Below are positions 1 to 12,636 of a stretch of DNA of 64,000 bases, piece by piece (position 1 is the stretch's first letter; each line of letters starts with the position of its first letter). Source of the DNA: Pyxicephalus adspersus (taxonomy: Eukaryota > Chordata > Amphibia > Anura > Pyxicephalidae); the NCBI RefSeq assembly GCF_032062135.1, contig NC_092863.1:18904750-18968749 (forward strand), written 5' to 3'. A model generated the notes under the pieces. That model saw nothing but the letters and a program-made list of their open reading frames with translations. It was not told where the DNA came from and did no database searches. Both the position numbers and the translations under genes were made by a program.

Positions 1-1130
1 ATGTGTGAGATTTATAGAAAGGAGAAGATTTGTAGAAAATTGACCAACATCAGTGGAGCAAGTGTACACTTGAACAGGTAGCAAATAGCACAGAAGAGGT
101 TTTATCTGGAAATAGTAATTAAATATAATTTCAGCTGTAAGTAGAATGTATAAAATCTATAATATAGGATTATAGCCACGCATATTGTACAATACCAAGA
201 CAGTAATCCTGCCTGCAAATTAATCAGATTGTCAGGCAACAGTAGAATGAGATACAATTGATGAGAAGAATGAGATACAATTGCTACAAATATTGCACAG
301 TGGCTGGACAGTAAGTAAGCAGTTTGGTTCGGTTGCATTATAAGATTTTTATTTAAAGATTAAAATGTATAATTTATGAGACAGTGGCCACAAATACTTT
401 TGAACAGGCAACACATTTTAAGGTACAAGGTGGAAATGCAGAAAACTTGCATGCCATCTTTACAGTGATGGAGCACTAGATCAATCTCAATTTGTAAAAC
501 ATTTGTTTCAGGGAGAATGCCATGATGCAGCCATAGGAGAGCATCTGTGCAAGAGAGGCAGCTTATTTCTACTCATTTAGTTGGATTTAACTGGTGCTGC
601 AAATCTGGTACACATATGGAAAGTTCTGGAGTATGGACTTAGGTCTCCCTTAATAGATCCCATTTTTTTATATATCTTGTGATATAAAACAAAAATAAAA
701 TGCTAGTTCTAAATCTAAAGCTAAATCTGCTCAACTAATTTTCTCATCAAGTTAACAAATTTTTCAATAATGTCTAGCTTCATGTAATGAACGATCAACT
801 TCAGGCACCAAGTTATATCAAATCAAGTAAAGGGCTAATGTTTTCCACGAATAATAACACCGGTACCAAAGAGGGAAAGACCACTCAATTTATCTTCAGT
901 CTAATGTGTACCTAACGTTTTACAGCCACATCCATCATTCTTGATAATGCTCAGTGTTTTTAGCAAGCCAGGAGAGAAAGTGGTACATGAATCAGTGAAT
1001 ACAGAGCTCAGCATAATCAGGGCCATTCAAAGACCAGCAGATCAACAGTTAGAGGGGATTATTTATAAGGGGCTGTGTTGTGCAGAACATGAAAAATAAA
1101 AGTGCCTTTCATCTGAAGAATGCAAAATTT
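1..1130. other. No gene seen; short 17-bp direct repeat
   Basis: AT-rich intergenic-type sequence. AGAATGAGATACAATTG occurs twice with a 23-base offset (244-260 and 267-283), a small local duplication. Nothing else recognised. Confidence 0.6.
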
Positions 1131-1744
1131 TAGTGTTTAACTGGAATGTACTTCCAATGTTCTATGTGAAATATTTAAATACTTATGTAAAAAGAACTTG
1201 AAAACAAAAATAACAAAACCAAGGACAGTCTGCAACAACCTTGGAATTGTTTTACCATGTTCAAGACAATATATCCATTTTATAAGCCTTAGGCTAAAGA
1301 TAATGTTTGTGCAGACAATCAAGCAAGGAGGGCAGAAATGTTTGGTAAAATAAAAACAACAAAGATTAAAGTCAGCGAATAAAATCTGATAGGATAACAC
1401 CCATCCATATTCTATCAAAAGTTAAAAAGCCAAACTGTTTTATTTGTTTTTTTAATGAAAAGAAAATTGACCAGGGATTTAACTATTCACCAGTCGAAAC
1501 AAATATGTATTAATGTAATAATGAATGTGGCTTTGTAAACATATCTGTATTGTACTATATTTCAATCTTTACAAATACATTGCATTTCCTGTGTACCAAA
1601 TCCTTCAAATACATATACAAGTTTTAAAAAAAGAAAATGGGACTTTCTCAGTACAATTCCTAAAAATCGTAAATTCACATGTTATTTAATTGCATATATC
1701 ATACATGACCATGATAATACAATAGTTCCACCTACAGAAAGTGT

Positions 1745-1790
1745 TCCTCAGCGCGTTTCGCATGAATTGCTTTATCGGGAGAAACTGCTT
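1745..1790 (-). repeat. Dispersed GCGAAACGCG motif, copy 1
   Basis: On the minus strand the core reads GCGAAACGCGCTGAGGAAC, preceded by CCCGATAAAGC. It is the most diverged of four loci in the window with the same layout (GAAGC-like word, short spacer, then (G)CGAAACGCGT). Flanking sequence at 1131-1744 and 1791-2420 is AT-rich with no gene seen. Confidence 0.5.
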
Positions 1791-2421
1791 TAGAGTCTAT
1801 GAACAAGACAAATCCTCATATTAGAGCATATCCCAGAAATTACTGTGTACACATAACATTGCATATTATTATTACGTTATAATTTTGCGTTAATATTCTC
1901 CTATTTTGGTCATAGTACATAAATGCTATATGCAAGAAGAACATCAGAGGCTTAGGTTTAGAGTTTGAAACAGGCTAGCAACATCTAAGGCTGTATGGTG
2001 GACCTGATAGGGTATATCAAACAATATATATCAGGGCATACAACCTCCTGGGTAATGAAACAGTGCAGTCAAGGTAAATATGTAAATGTATGCCCAACAA
2101 TAGCCACTCCAGCTAAAAATAATATTTAAGATTCAAATAGGGAAAAGGTTAGTTTTCTCCTTCCTAGGTATATTTGCTATATTCACAGTAGAGGCCGCCC
2201 CCTATTTAGGTTATTTGCATATGGAACTAAAATACGGACAGAAAAGCTGGGGTTTACTTTGCGGCAAATAAATTCAAATATATTTTTTTCAATCAATTTA
2301 TAAATTTCCAGTAGGTTTAAAGATACAATACAGTGGTTTGGGTCTGTCCCATTAACATCATGGGATTGCTGACCATTCACCTAGACAGAATGCTTTCTAC
2401 TAATAAAACAAAAAACACGGT

Positions 2422-2462
2422 TACTGACGCGTTTTGCCTCTTGGCTTCTTCAGGGGAGAGGT
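2422..2462 (-). repeat. Dispersed CCTGAAGAAGC...AAACGCGT motif, copy 2
   Basis: On the minus strand: CCCCTGAAGAAGCC, spacer AAGA, then GGCAAAACGCGTCAGTAAC. The GCC and GGC on each side of the spacer can pair. The flanks 2463-3176 show no gene. Confidence 0.6.
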
Positions 2463-3176
2463 TGAGACCGTTATCAAGAACTGTAAAATAAAGTGTGTTT
2501 TAGCCTTGATGATTAGCAAGTATGGTTGGTTTGTTCAATAGCATTAGGCTAGGATTCTGCAGGAATATCTAAAAGTTGTTCTTGTTGTGATGACTCGAAT
2601 ATGAAGCTGGGTTTTTCAGCAGAGCCTGGCTAAAGCTCCCAATAGGAATCCCATTTTTCAGTTATGGGTAATCCCATTTTCTAGTTATGGGTAAAGCGTG
2701 CCTTTGTGCAGAGCAGACCCTGCAGAGTATGCAGCTAGTTGAAAAAAAATAATTTATTAGAACAATCAATTGTTCTTGTTGGATATAATCTTTATAATAT
2801 ATATTGCAGAGAATGTAACAGGAAGTAAGTGGAAAAGCCTAAATCTTTCTTTGGGAAAATTAGAATGATAAACAAAAGATTTCACACTTGTACAACAGGT
2901 ATAGGAAGTCTATTAGACAGCACTGAAACATTAACAAGACAACCACAGGCAGGCACCTAGGCCCATTGGAGGTCGAGGGAGAGATATTGCAATCAATTAG
3001 TACTGTGCACCTCTCTGTTACTTTCTTTTGGGAACATAACAGGGCAAAAAGAGAGGCTTCTTCTCAATGTATTGCAATGTTTAGTAAATCAATGTCACTT
3101 GTAGGGATAGAGGTTCAAAGCTTGCCTAGGGCTGCATTCTGCATTAGTGTACCAACAGGCTTCACCTATAACAAAA

Positions 3177-3500
3177 TACAGGTATTCCCCGGGTTAAGGA
3201 CATCCAACATACGGACGCCTCCTAGAAACGAACGGGGCTTCCCTGCTCGCTCGTGTGCAGGCTTGAAGAGGGGGTGGGGGGGGGGCAGTTTGCATGACTT
3301 GCAGAAGAAATCTTTGTGATTAACTCACACTGAGGATTTTTTACACCAACTGACACCACACTGCCTATCAATATGTTGAGACAAACATCTGTCCTAATTT
3401 CATTTATTAAAATAATGTACCTGTTCCGACTTACATACAAATTCAACTTAAGAACAAACCTACAGTCCCTATCTCGTATGTAACCCGGGGACTACTTGTA
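3177..3500. mobile_element. Tc1/mariner-like (pogo/Tigger-type) MITE, short copy
   Basis: Inverted ends CAGGTATTCCCCGGGTTA (left) and, read from the right on the minus strand, CAAGTAGTCCCCGGGTTA. The element lies at 3179-3498 between TA dinucleotides at 3177-3178 and 3499-3500, the target duplication typical of Tc1/mariner elements. It aligns with the copy at 31004-31477 but lacks about 160 internal bases and has an expanded G-run near 3272-3285. Non-autonomous; no transposase frame. Confidence 0.8.
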
Positions 3501-4520
3501 CCACTTTTAGTTTGACTGACCCCATGAATATTTGAAAAAATAAAGATTACCCTTGTGAAGTGAAATGAACTTTTCAATTCAATATACACAAGTATAAAAC
3601 ACTATCAGTTTATTATATAATTTGTATATAAGTAAATAAACTTTTCACAGCTACTGCAAACTTTACATTCAATGTTTTAAAGCACTTCCTTTTTTACTTC
3701 TATACCAGAATAAATAGCCATAGCACAGATCTCTTGTGAACACCTGCATCTGGAGTCATTCTGTTACCATTTTTTTCATTCTAATTATAAAATTTCCATG
3801 TGTGCATTGACTCAGAATGAAAAATGATTTCGCTCATCAGCGAAGTTTTCTTGCACAGTAAGCTAATGGTAAAGTTTTAATGTAGAGATTTATTTGAGGC
3901 ACATAGCCTAAGGTTCCTGCTAAAGCAGAAGCATTCATAGAAAACAATAAATATAATTTCTTTCAGCTGAAATTGCATTTTCTGTTATTTTATGTTTCTA
4001 CAAATAGGCCTGCTTTTTAAAGAAAAAAATCAAAATCAATATTATGATTATTATTATTACTACTACTAAGTACTTTACAACAGTAATCTACAAAATACAT
4101 CTACAACCATCCAATACAAATATAAAAAGCACAATTTAATTCAGTATTCTTAAAAAAAAATGAATATATTATGATTAGAACTAGCAAGCGTATTCTAATT
4201 TCTCCTGATATAAAAGACTGGGAGTAGAAGTGGCAGAAGTAGCCATTTATATAGAATCAATGAACCAATTGATATGCTGATGCTCCTTTACTTTGTGGAT
4301 TCGGAGGGTGCATTGTGGATAAGGCTGTATTAGTTTACTACAATGTATTCTATCCTCCATCTACCTAAACTGCCTGCAATGTTCCAGATCGCTTTCCAGG
4401 TCTAACACTCAATACCTTACAGAATGAGTGTTTCTTTCTTGTTTATTCAGCGCTTCTAAAACCTTTGTGGATGTCTACAGAAATTTGCTTCTGCAACCAT
4501 GCTGCATTACAACAAGAAGC
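3501..4520. other. No gene seen; AT-rich
   Basis: AT-rich unique-looking sequence with short ATT runs near 4045-4065. Nothing supportable. Confidence 0.5.
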
Positions 4521-4605
4521 ATACATTATATACTCAAGTATAAACCAAGATTGTTTTGCCCTCAAATGTCATTAGCAAAAAAAATCTTGGTTTATACTTG
4601 AAGAG
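4521..4605. repeat. TATACTCAAGTATAAACC hairpin repeat
   Basis: Perfect 19-bp stem: TCAAGTATAAACCAAGATT at 4534-4552 pairs with its complement at 4583-4601 across a 30-base loop. The outer sequence TATATACTCAAGTATAA recurs at 12469 and 52952, so this is a small inverted-repeat element rather than a unique hairpin. Confidence 0.65.
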
Positions 4606-4995
4606 CACCTAGTGGCATGTCCTGGAAATTCATTTGACTCTGGTTTGGCAGATCAGTGTATCACTGCTCCATCTATTGGTGGCCAACAATAATGCACACA
4701 AGATCATTTAAGGGCATATAACCGACAGGGGCAAAGTACAACATACTTTAAGCTGCAAAAGAGTGGAAACAAAAACTACAGGCTGATCCCATGTGATTTT
4801 ATGTTTTTACCTTTTTTAATAAATGTTTTTAAAATTAAACACCACAGATTTTTTTCACATTAGGGATGTGACATATTTGAAGACTAGGCTGGGTGGCAAT
4901 AAATGCTCTCTCCATAGATATAGTGGAGAAATGAGGTCAGTGTAGCCACACAAGGACAGGATTTGTATTTTTTCAGGACTATTGTATAAGTAGAT

Positions 4996-5231
4996 TAAAG
5001 CTGCATACACACATGCAATTATAGTCGTTGGAAAGGATCTTTCACGATCCTTTTCAATGACTAATCCCTTTCCTTGCATTAGGATCGTTCGTCGTCCATC
5101 GTCCGTGGATCTGCCAGGACGGTTGTTTGGACGATGGATGACGGGCGCTGTACACATGCCAGATCCTCATCCAATATCCGCCCTGAGCCGATTGTTGGGC
5201 CAGAACCATTGCACATGTGTATGTAGCTTTA
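4996..5231. mobile_element. MITE with TAAAGCTRCRTACACAC terminal repeats, old copy
   Basis: Left end TAAAGCTGCATACACACATG; right end read inward on the minus strand TAAAGCTACATACACATGTG. The body has repeated CGTCC/GGACG words. Same family as the larger, younger-looking element at 62587-63016. No coding capacity. Confidence 0.75.
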
Positions 5232-6410
5232 GTTTCCTGTGAAATGGAAATTAAAGTAAGTGCAGTTTTCAATAAGTAATTAAGAGTTACTTACCCAATA
5301 TTTCTTTTTGTGATACCTCTCTTTGTGTTATGATTTTTTTTCTGGTTGACAGTTCCCTACAGTTAAATAGCACAGTAAGGCATTGATCAACAGAAAATAA
5401 ATACATAAATAATATTAGCCAATCACTTTCATTGGCTTATAACTATAGCCGTATAGCATGAGTATATAAAAAAACAATTAATGATGAAAAATAATTTCAG
5501 AAATGAAAAAGTGCTTGAAAATGCCCTGTGGTAATATAGTCACTTATTAAATTTCGTGATTTTGGTTAATAGGTGGAAAGCAAACTATATGGGAAAAAAT
5601 AGTGTAAAGGGAATAGAGAGGAAGTGAAGACAAAAGGCAACTAAATGAACACTTGCTGTTGGGTTACCTGTTCCCTGCTTCCCCCTGAGATTTTAAAGGT
5701 GACATTGAATAAATAAATGCAAAAGATCTTTCAAACATTGTAAAATTCTGATGGACAGAAGGGAACACAGCAGCTGTTTTTTTTTCAAAGAATGGAAAAA
5801 TCCATCCAAGCTTATCAAATTTCCATTAAGCAGGTTTGGCCAGGGAACATCAGCCACAGACATAAAACTGTCTACTAACATATACAAGTAGATTACGAAC
5901 CTGAGTACAAATGTTCTCTAAGGCATAATTAGTTATTTTTGGATTTTTTTAATCATATTTCCTATTGTTAACTTTTGCTTTACAGTTTTAGCTAGTGATT
6001 TTTTTATACCACCTTTGTCATCTTCTAAGATTCTATCTTCTCTTGTTATCTTGAAAAACCTTTTCCTTTATTTTCTTTACTTGTTTTGTGTATTTTTTTG
6101 GGATATGGCGAAGTAATTCTTCTGTAAAGATCTAGTGAATATGAAATAAGGGGTTTTATGCAATGTCTAATCTTTGTAGTACACTGAACTTTGTCTTTTG
6201 GCACTGATCTAAAAGCAATTACAATTGCGATTCCTGCCATGCAACTTACTTTGCTGATATACAGTATATATAATATACTACATTCTTATCCTACTTTATA
6301 TACATGTCTTAATGTCTCAGGAGGAAGGTCTGTTTCTTACAGAGGTAATCTACATATGTTCTAAGTTTTTGTTTAGCCCTGTTGTTATGTATGCATTTAC
6401 TTTTTTAGGT
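5232..6410. other. No gene seen; AT-rich
   Basis: AT-rich sequence with scattered T-runs and only short frames with no recognisable domain. Confidence 0.5.
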
Positions 6411-7150
6411 AAACAAGTGAGGCCTGTAACGAGCGAGGAAGGAGCATAGGGGAAGGCCATCATGACTGGGCAGTCAGGGGGCAGATAGCATAGGGTTTAA
6501 AGTTTTGGAAGGGGGGAAGGAGGGGGAGGAGGTTTAAGGAGGGACAAGAGTAGTTACCCCTTTCAGAGCGAGACAGCGTTCAGGAAAAGTTTCCCACCCT
6601 CCCTCCCCTTTTAGTGCTTATGTGGTTGGCAGTTAGGGTCTTTGATTTCTGGTTTGGCTAGTAGGGCGGGCGGTTGAGGTCCTCAGGGGAAGTGTGCTGG
6701 TGGCAATATTTTGGTTTGGGTTCCATCTTTGGTATGGAATCCCTGGTTTGGGTTAATGGTCTGGTAAAGTGTTTTGGGGAGGGTCTGCACAAGAAAAGGT
6801 GCAGACCCCAAAAAGGTGTCAAGTGGTGGCCTTCGAGGACCTGCAACCAGTAAGAAAGTTAGGAAGGCAACATGGTTAGGATGTGTTATTGTTTATCTGG
6901 TGCCTATTCTTTAATTATGGTGTTATTAAGTTTTATTCGTTATTCTATATATGTGTTCATTTATACTGTTTTATTGTTATATTGGTATTTATATTGTTAT
7001 TTATATTTTATTTGATATTACGTTAATTTTGGTTTCAATTCTGTTAATAAAAGGCCGACAGGCCATTTAAGCAATGCTTGAAGTGGTAATTCATTGGTGG
7101 GGGGGTTTGGTTGTGGGGCTATAATAAAGGGGAAGGGCAAGTTTGTAAGG
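6411..7150. repeat. G-rich block with hairpin and AATAAA, probable old repeat
   Basis: A purine tract at about 6508-6535 (runs of 6 and 5 G), a hairpin at 6781-6808 (GGGTCTGCAC / GTGCAGACCC, 8-base loop) and GTTAATAAAAGGCCGACAGG near 7045 stand out from the AT-rich surroundings. The mix of a purine tract and a polyadenylation-like signal is reminiscent of a retroelement end. I could not find paired termini or a target duplication, so class is open. Confidence 0.35.
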
Positions 7151-8138
7151 CGCATCTGCACGGCTATGGCTTGCCACAGTCATGTACTTTTTCTCTAATT
7201 GCATAAAGGGTCTGAATACACTCTTGTAGAATGTGGAATTGAAGGAAATTTTTGTGTTTGGAGCACCAAAGATATTTGGTTTATCACTGTTTGTTCAAAA
7301 AGTATTTCGCTTCTTGTCTTCCCCACCAGAACAAGTCCTTTGACAAAATGAGCTAAAATCAGAAGTATTAGGGGAACATTTAATTAAGATATGAGCTCTC
7401 CTATGCCAATGAGTAAGAATTTTAAAGCCTCATAAATCCAGCTATTCCTGTTTCAGGGGAATACAATGTTCTTAGTTTGATTTTTATCTGACAGAACAAT
7501 GGGTTGTTCTCTAAAGGATTAATGAATATAGGTGGGTGTACAGAGATATAACTGAACCACAATCATATTGTAAAGAAAGGAAATAGTTAGAGTTGCTGCA
7601 GGAAACATTTTGGGATGAGAGGGTCTATTACCCAGCATAAGTGTGGTAATGCAGACACATATGTGTGTTCTAGTTCATGACATTTTACATGAAATGAAGG
7701 GCAACAGGTAGAACTAAGTTATTTTTGGATGTTTCATTTATATGACCCCAGTCTGCTATCAAATTGCTATTGGCATACTACATCATATATGTAATTTTTA
7801 TTTTGTTTTTAGTTATGTTTAAGTTTTACTTAATTTATACTTGTCCCAAATGATTATTCCTCCTTTGATAATCTCACATACTCAAATTTATTAGCAAATA
7901 ATTCTACAAAATGGATTTATGTTGACAATGTAGGTATGTTGCTTAAATATATCTCTGGTTTTAGACTTGGATTTGGGCAGATTCTGAAAGGTCAGGCAAA
8001 AGTCTCATTGTGGGGTCTTTGGGGTCTTCCTAAGAAAGAAAAATAGGCAGGATTTAGAGCATAATCAGATGGCTTTGAAGGGGTTTGCCTAAAAAAAGTT
8101 CCTTCAACTGGACAGCTGGGAGGCAAGGAGGGCGGCAT
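7151..8138. other. No gene seen
   Basis: AT-rich sequence with no recognisable gene. A splice-acceptor-like pyrimidine tract ending TTAG exists on the minus strand near 8032, but no coding exon follows. Confidence 0.4.
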
Positions 8139-8145
8139 GTATATG

Positions 8146-8191
<46 letters not shown>
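8139..8191. repeat. (TA)n microsatellite
   Basis: Starts as ATGTATATGTATG and becomes an uninterrupted AT/TA tract of about 40 bases. The alternating Tyr/Ile frame on the minus strand is an artefact of this tract. Confidence 0.95.
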
Positions 8192-8195
<4 letters not shown>

Positions 8196-8224
8196 GCTCA
8201 AGCGTCATCAGGATTTTCCTTTAC

Positions 8225-8380
8225 CCAGCCAATCACAGAGCACTAGAGGTGAATGAATGGGGAAACTTGTCCCCATTTAGCCTCTAGTCCCGCGGCCGCA
8301 TTCATTGGGAACAGTGCGATCCGCGGCACTAGAAGTTGATTAACCTCTAGTGCCGGGAATCTTCTCAATGAATACTCCAT
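8225..8380. repeat. CpG-containing inverted repeat with CACTAGAGGT words
   Basis: GCACTAGAGGT near 8240, GCCTCTAGTCCCGCGGCCGC near 8280, CGCGGCACTAGAAG near 8322 and CCTCTAGTGCCG near 8345 form alternating inverted copies of one word. It includes a GCGGCCGC palindrome. Looks like a degraded MITE or foldback element; no gene. Confidence 0.45.
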
Positions 8381-8974
8381 CTAATATTATGTTGGCTCTG
8401 TAGAAATAACTGGTAATAATTTTCTAAACAATTTCTCCAAAGCTTAATTAAAAAAAGAGACAATCACTCTGGCCATTGTTATTTGTCTATTATGTGATAA
8501 GTGGAACATTTCTTCTGTAGTTGTAGATAGGTTTGTGAGAAATCTGTACTAGCAGAACATTCCTATAAATGTTGTATATAACATATCGTACCTTACATTT
8601 CCAGGTATGAGAGTATTTTATCTCTTACACAGAATATCCTGTACAACAGGCTCAGCTGAATTTCAGGAATACAGAACTATAGTTATTTTCTTTCTACCCT
8701 TAAAACTGACAGATTAGGTTGATAATGTTTGGCACGTCTAAGCAGTCAGGACAGTCTGTGCCAAGCAAATAGGCTAATTCTATTTGTACTCACAATTACT
8801 TCATTTGATGTAGGGCCAGTTTGACATTGAAGGTTTTATTTATGTTTGTTTCCAAGTTGACACAGGGAAGGTGAGTCCAAATTTAAAAGCTCTTTCTTTT
8901 CTTTTTTTTTTTTGAAGATGAGATATATTTAATATATTTTTTTTTTTATATATGTAATAGTGAAGTATTTAAAC

Positions 8975-9472
8975 AACCTAAAGCAAGACTAAACTAAAAT
9001 CACACATTATTCTATAGTTCCCTCAATCTGACTGGAGATGTCCTCAGTCAGGTCCTGTACTGTCCTGGAATCCCCTTTTGTCCAGGACGTTGTCATTTTC
9101 CTCCGTCTTCTTCCTTCTGGGTATGTCCCCCGATCTGGCACTGCGCAGACGTAAGATCGAGTGATGTAGTCTGCTGTAAAGGGGGAAAAAAGAGTGCTGA
9201 TCTCACTGCGCATGCGTGGGATTGGCATCTCCTTCCTCAATATAGAAAAATATCTCTTCTAAGCATGTCCGAGATCGAGCATGCACAGAAGGAGAAGCCA
9301 GAGACCTCCCGAGGTCCATGATGTAGGTATCCCGGGAGGATCAGTGCAGTGATCAAGAATGAATGGGAGAGGCTTCACAAAAGTGTTTCAGTAAAAAAAG
9401 AAAAAAATATTATTTTTACTTTATATAAAAGGGTTTTCTACTAAAATTTTAGTTTAGGTCCGCTTTAATGAA
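8975..9472. mobile_element. MITE with AAAGCnnnACTAAACTAAAAT ends
   Basis: Left end AAAGCAAGACTAAACTAAAA (from 8981). Right end, minus strand, TTAAAGCGGACCTAAACTAA (from about 9470). Interior carries CACTGCGCATGCGTGGGATT, GATGTAGGTATCCCGGGAGG and related words shared with 24105-24500 and partly 63060-63465. About 490 bases, no protein. A family with inverted AAAGCGGAACTAAA-like ends. Confidence 0.65.
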
Positions 9473-10624
9473 TTTCAATACTATATATTTTTGGGCACAC
9501 TTTCTAGTAAAAGGTGCTGATTGACAGCGATCCCTACTGTAAGTCGCTGAGATATGCATAACCCCAGCTCAGTAATTTAAATGGCCCCTTAGCCTAGAGA
9601 TGGGATAAACATTACAATATGGTTTTACAATTGTAATGTATGTGGCCATGTATATCCTAAATATTAACAAAATATGAATTACTAATACAAAATAATACAT
9701 TAAAAACATATTAGGTAAAACTAATGCCAGTAGACAGGACACAGAATTTTTCATGTGGATTGTAATCTTGTCTATGTGACCCTTCTACACACAGCCTCTA
9801 GGGTTGTCCGTATTATAGTAAATACCTAAACTGAGTTAATCCTACCATTAGGTCATAAATGTAATATGATAATCTACTCTGGACTGAAAATCCAAACTCC
9901 ATCATACCATACAGATGTAATATAATAATAAGACTAGAGTTATCTGAGATGATACATAATCCTCTTCGGTGCTTGATTGGTCTTTAGGGCAGTTTATTTG
10001 ATATCCTGCAGACATTTGTGTTGGATAATATAACACAGAGGGCCTGATGTAATAAAGGTAAATAAATTAGGCATTGTATAGGAAAACATTTTTGCAAGAG
10101 ATTGCTTTTAATTTTACTCATGAGTAATTACATTTGTGTGCTTGTTTCTTGGTGAATACAGCTGTAAAGATACAAAAGTTCTTTTTACTTTGTTGTTTTG
10201 TAGCAAATCTTAGAAAGCAGCAAAATTCTTTGTTTTTTTTCAGAAATAGCAAACCAGTGCACCAAGCATGGGGAGTTGGATTCCTATAGATGAATGCTGA
10301 TCTTTCACCTTCTGTTGTGCTTTCATTTTATATTTTCATGTCATGTATGTGGATCAAGTGTCATGATACTGAAAATGAGCATGTTTGTTTTATTTCACAA
10401 CTTTCTGTAAAAGTTCCAGATTAGAGTTAAAACTTGTACATGCTTTTTGTCATCATGCTCAGCGCCATCAACAAGATAGAAGTTTTCTTTAAGCTGCAGG
10501 CTCAAAAAGTACCTCACCTTCATCTAGAAGCTTTATTTTGGTCCAATTGCTGACCATGCTAATGACTGAACTTCCTATTGGGCAAGTGAAAGTGACATAC
10601 AAATCATACAAATTTGTGGTTAGG
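9473..10624. other. No gene seen; one MITE-like start
   Basis: GGGCCTGATGTAATAAAGG near 10040 resembles the edge of foldback repeats found elsewhere, but I see no matching second arm. The rest is AT-rich without a gene. Confidence 0.4.
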
Positions 10625-10886
10625 GTCTAGACCAGTGTTTCTCAACCAGAGTTCCTCCAGATGTTGGCCCTCCAGAGGTGTACCTTGAGCAATGAGCAGT
10701 TAGTGTCTCTCTGTTCCATTTAACAGATAGCAATGATCTTTTTGGCTATTCATAAGGGTGACATTCTTCCCACTGGCCATCACACTAATATATTGTGAGC
10801 TATAGATATAGTTTTTATAGTGGAGGTTCCCTGAAGACCTGAAAGTAATTTCAAGGATTCCTCCGGTGGGAAATACTGGTCTAGAT
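10625..10886 (+). mobile_element. hAT-type MITE, family A, with 8-bp target duplication
   Basis: Element 10633-10878 starts CAGTGTTTCTCAACC and ends GGGAAATACTG. It is flanked by GTCTAGAC (10625-10632) and GTCTAGAT (10879-10886). An 8-bp duplication and CAG...CTG ends are hAT hallmarks; a TCTAGA core is a known preference of Charlie-like hATs. Related copies: 23733, 36738, 60488. Non-autonomous. Confidence 0.85.
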
Positions 10887-11162
10887 CAGCGGTGGGCAAC
10901 GAGAACATTTTGGTGGTCCGCGGCTCTGGCCGTTGCGCCCCCCAATGGGGTCAGGAGAAGGACCATGTCTCCCGTATAGATCACAGGCTCAGAGTGGTGG
11001 GCGTGTTGTGTCTCTGGTCTGGTTCAGACCTGCAGTGGGAGAGTGGGCAGGTTCTGGCATTATGACATCACTCTGGGGGAAGTTTCTTCCCCTTTAGGTG
11101 ACACAGAGTCCGTGCATTTAGTAGTCCATAGGTCCGAAAAGGTTGGCGACACTGGTCTAGAT
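10887..11162 (+). mobile_element. hAT-type MITE, family B, adjoining family A copy
   Basis: Element 10887-11154 begins CAGCGGTGGGCAACG and ends GTTGGCGACACTG. It is flanked by GTCTAGAT on both sides (10879-10886 and 11155-11162). Interior GC-rich words such as GGTCAGGAGAAGGACC and CAGTGGGAGAGTGG recur at 51261-51629. It shares its left target duplication with the right duplication of the preceding element. Confidence 0.85.
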
Positions 11163-12465
11163 AAAGGTCATATCCAGCCAGGATAAAATGCAAAAGAGCA
11201 AAACATGGGCTTGATTATGTCCAAGCCTAACTGTAGCCAGAAATTGTTTCAGGTTAACATTAAGATCATAGTGAAGGGTAACAGGTCACCAGAAAACACA
11301 ATAGAGGTTAGGGCTGGGAGCACCCAAGCTAAGTCATCAATTATGGTGTTCAACTTTTTTTTAATATTAGTAATATCTCACCAACAATATTAATTTACAG
11401 CTAACATAAAAATAATTTTTATGAAGTCCTCCGTCAAGAATGCAACCCATCCTTTAACTGGCATCCTTATAAGGTAAGGTTATGCTGGTTAAGGATTGCT
11501 CAGCAGTGGCCAAGCATTGGTCATTTCCCTTTTTCTTGTGAAATTTAAAACACTGATCCAAGTCTAATCTGCAGCTAGCTGTATGCAATGAGTCTGTGAT
11601 AATCCATCTTTAAATTTTTGCATAATAAACTCTTTAAGTCTCTGTGTTATCTCTCTTTGTACACTTTGAATATAACCCATCAATATTCCCAAAAATCATC
11701 ACAAATCCTATTTATGACATATGGTTAGTTTAAATCACATTAAACTGTGCAATCAGAATTCCTGCTGAATATTGAGAGAATGGGAAATGTTAAAGGACCC
11801 AAAAGGAGGGTAAAAGGAGAGGTATACCCACTAACCCGAGAAAACAAAAGTAAAGACTAAATCCAGCTGGTCACTGCTAACTGTGCTCTAGATGTCAATA
11901 CAATATGTTGGCAACTGTAGATAGCACAGTAAAAAATCCATGCAGCCTAGATAAGGGCACCAACCCCCAACCATAAACATACAGCAATGGTAACTCTCAT
12001 ATTTCTACACAGGTAGGGTTCCTTTACCAGCTATTTAAGGTAAATTTCTATTAATATTTCATTGCTTAGTATTGGGCAATGAAAAATTGTATAAATAATC
12101 ACTATGAAGAACATATTTTAAATAAACCAGAATTTAAAAGAGGCAAAAGTTCCCTCATTGTAGTTGTATCAGCCAAATATTGCAAATGTATATACTTTTA
12201 AATTTCTACCGTATATCTTCACATTTAGGTACTTCATTAAAAAACATAAAAAAGCATATATGAGAGTATACTGCATAAGGCACTTTATTTTACTTCTGAT
12301 GTTTAGGTCTGTATTATATCTTATGACCAGTTTATTACTTATGCAATGCTAAAACACTTATATGACACTGAGACAGCACTATTTTAGAACAGCACCTAGA
12401 CTCAGCAGCTCCAATGGGTCCTAATCAGCTTTAGTAAAGGAGTCTTTAATTTCCATAAACTTGGG
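11163..12465. other. No gene seen
   Basis: Moderately AT-rich; only short frames. Nothing recognised. Confidence 0.5.
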
Positions 12466-12540
12466 GTTTACCGTATATACTTGAGTATAAGCCGACTTTT
12501 TCAGCACCCAAAATGTGGCGCTGGCTTATACTCCAGTTAG
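12466..12540. repeat. ACCGTATATACTTGAGTATAAGCC hairpin repeat (words split)
   Basis: ACCGTATATACTTGAGTATA begins the element. GAGTATAAGCC at 12483-12493 pairs perfectly with GGCTTATACTC at 12523-12533. Related short elements lie at 4521 and 52950, and a possible start at 26093. Confidence 0.6.
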
Positions 12541-12636
12541 GTGCATGGGTCCTTCCAAAAAAGCACCCGATCCGGCAGCTGGGTCCAGCGGTTTCTGTTG
12601 CTGCGGCGGAAGTACGTTGGGCCCAAAAGACGGTAA

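Noticed and set aside
4534..4601. 19-bp hairpin as a microRNA precursor
   Set aside because: The stem is short, the loop is 30 bases and the same sequence recurs as a dispersed repeat at 12466 and 52950.
7992..8201. Open frame with alternating Tyr-Ile
   Set aside because: It is produced by the (TA)n microsatellite.
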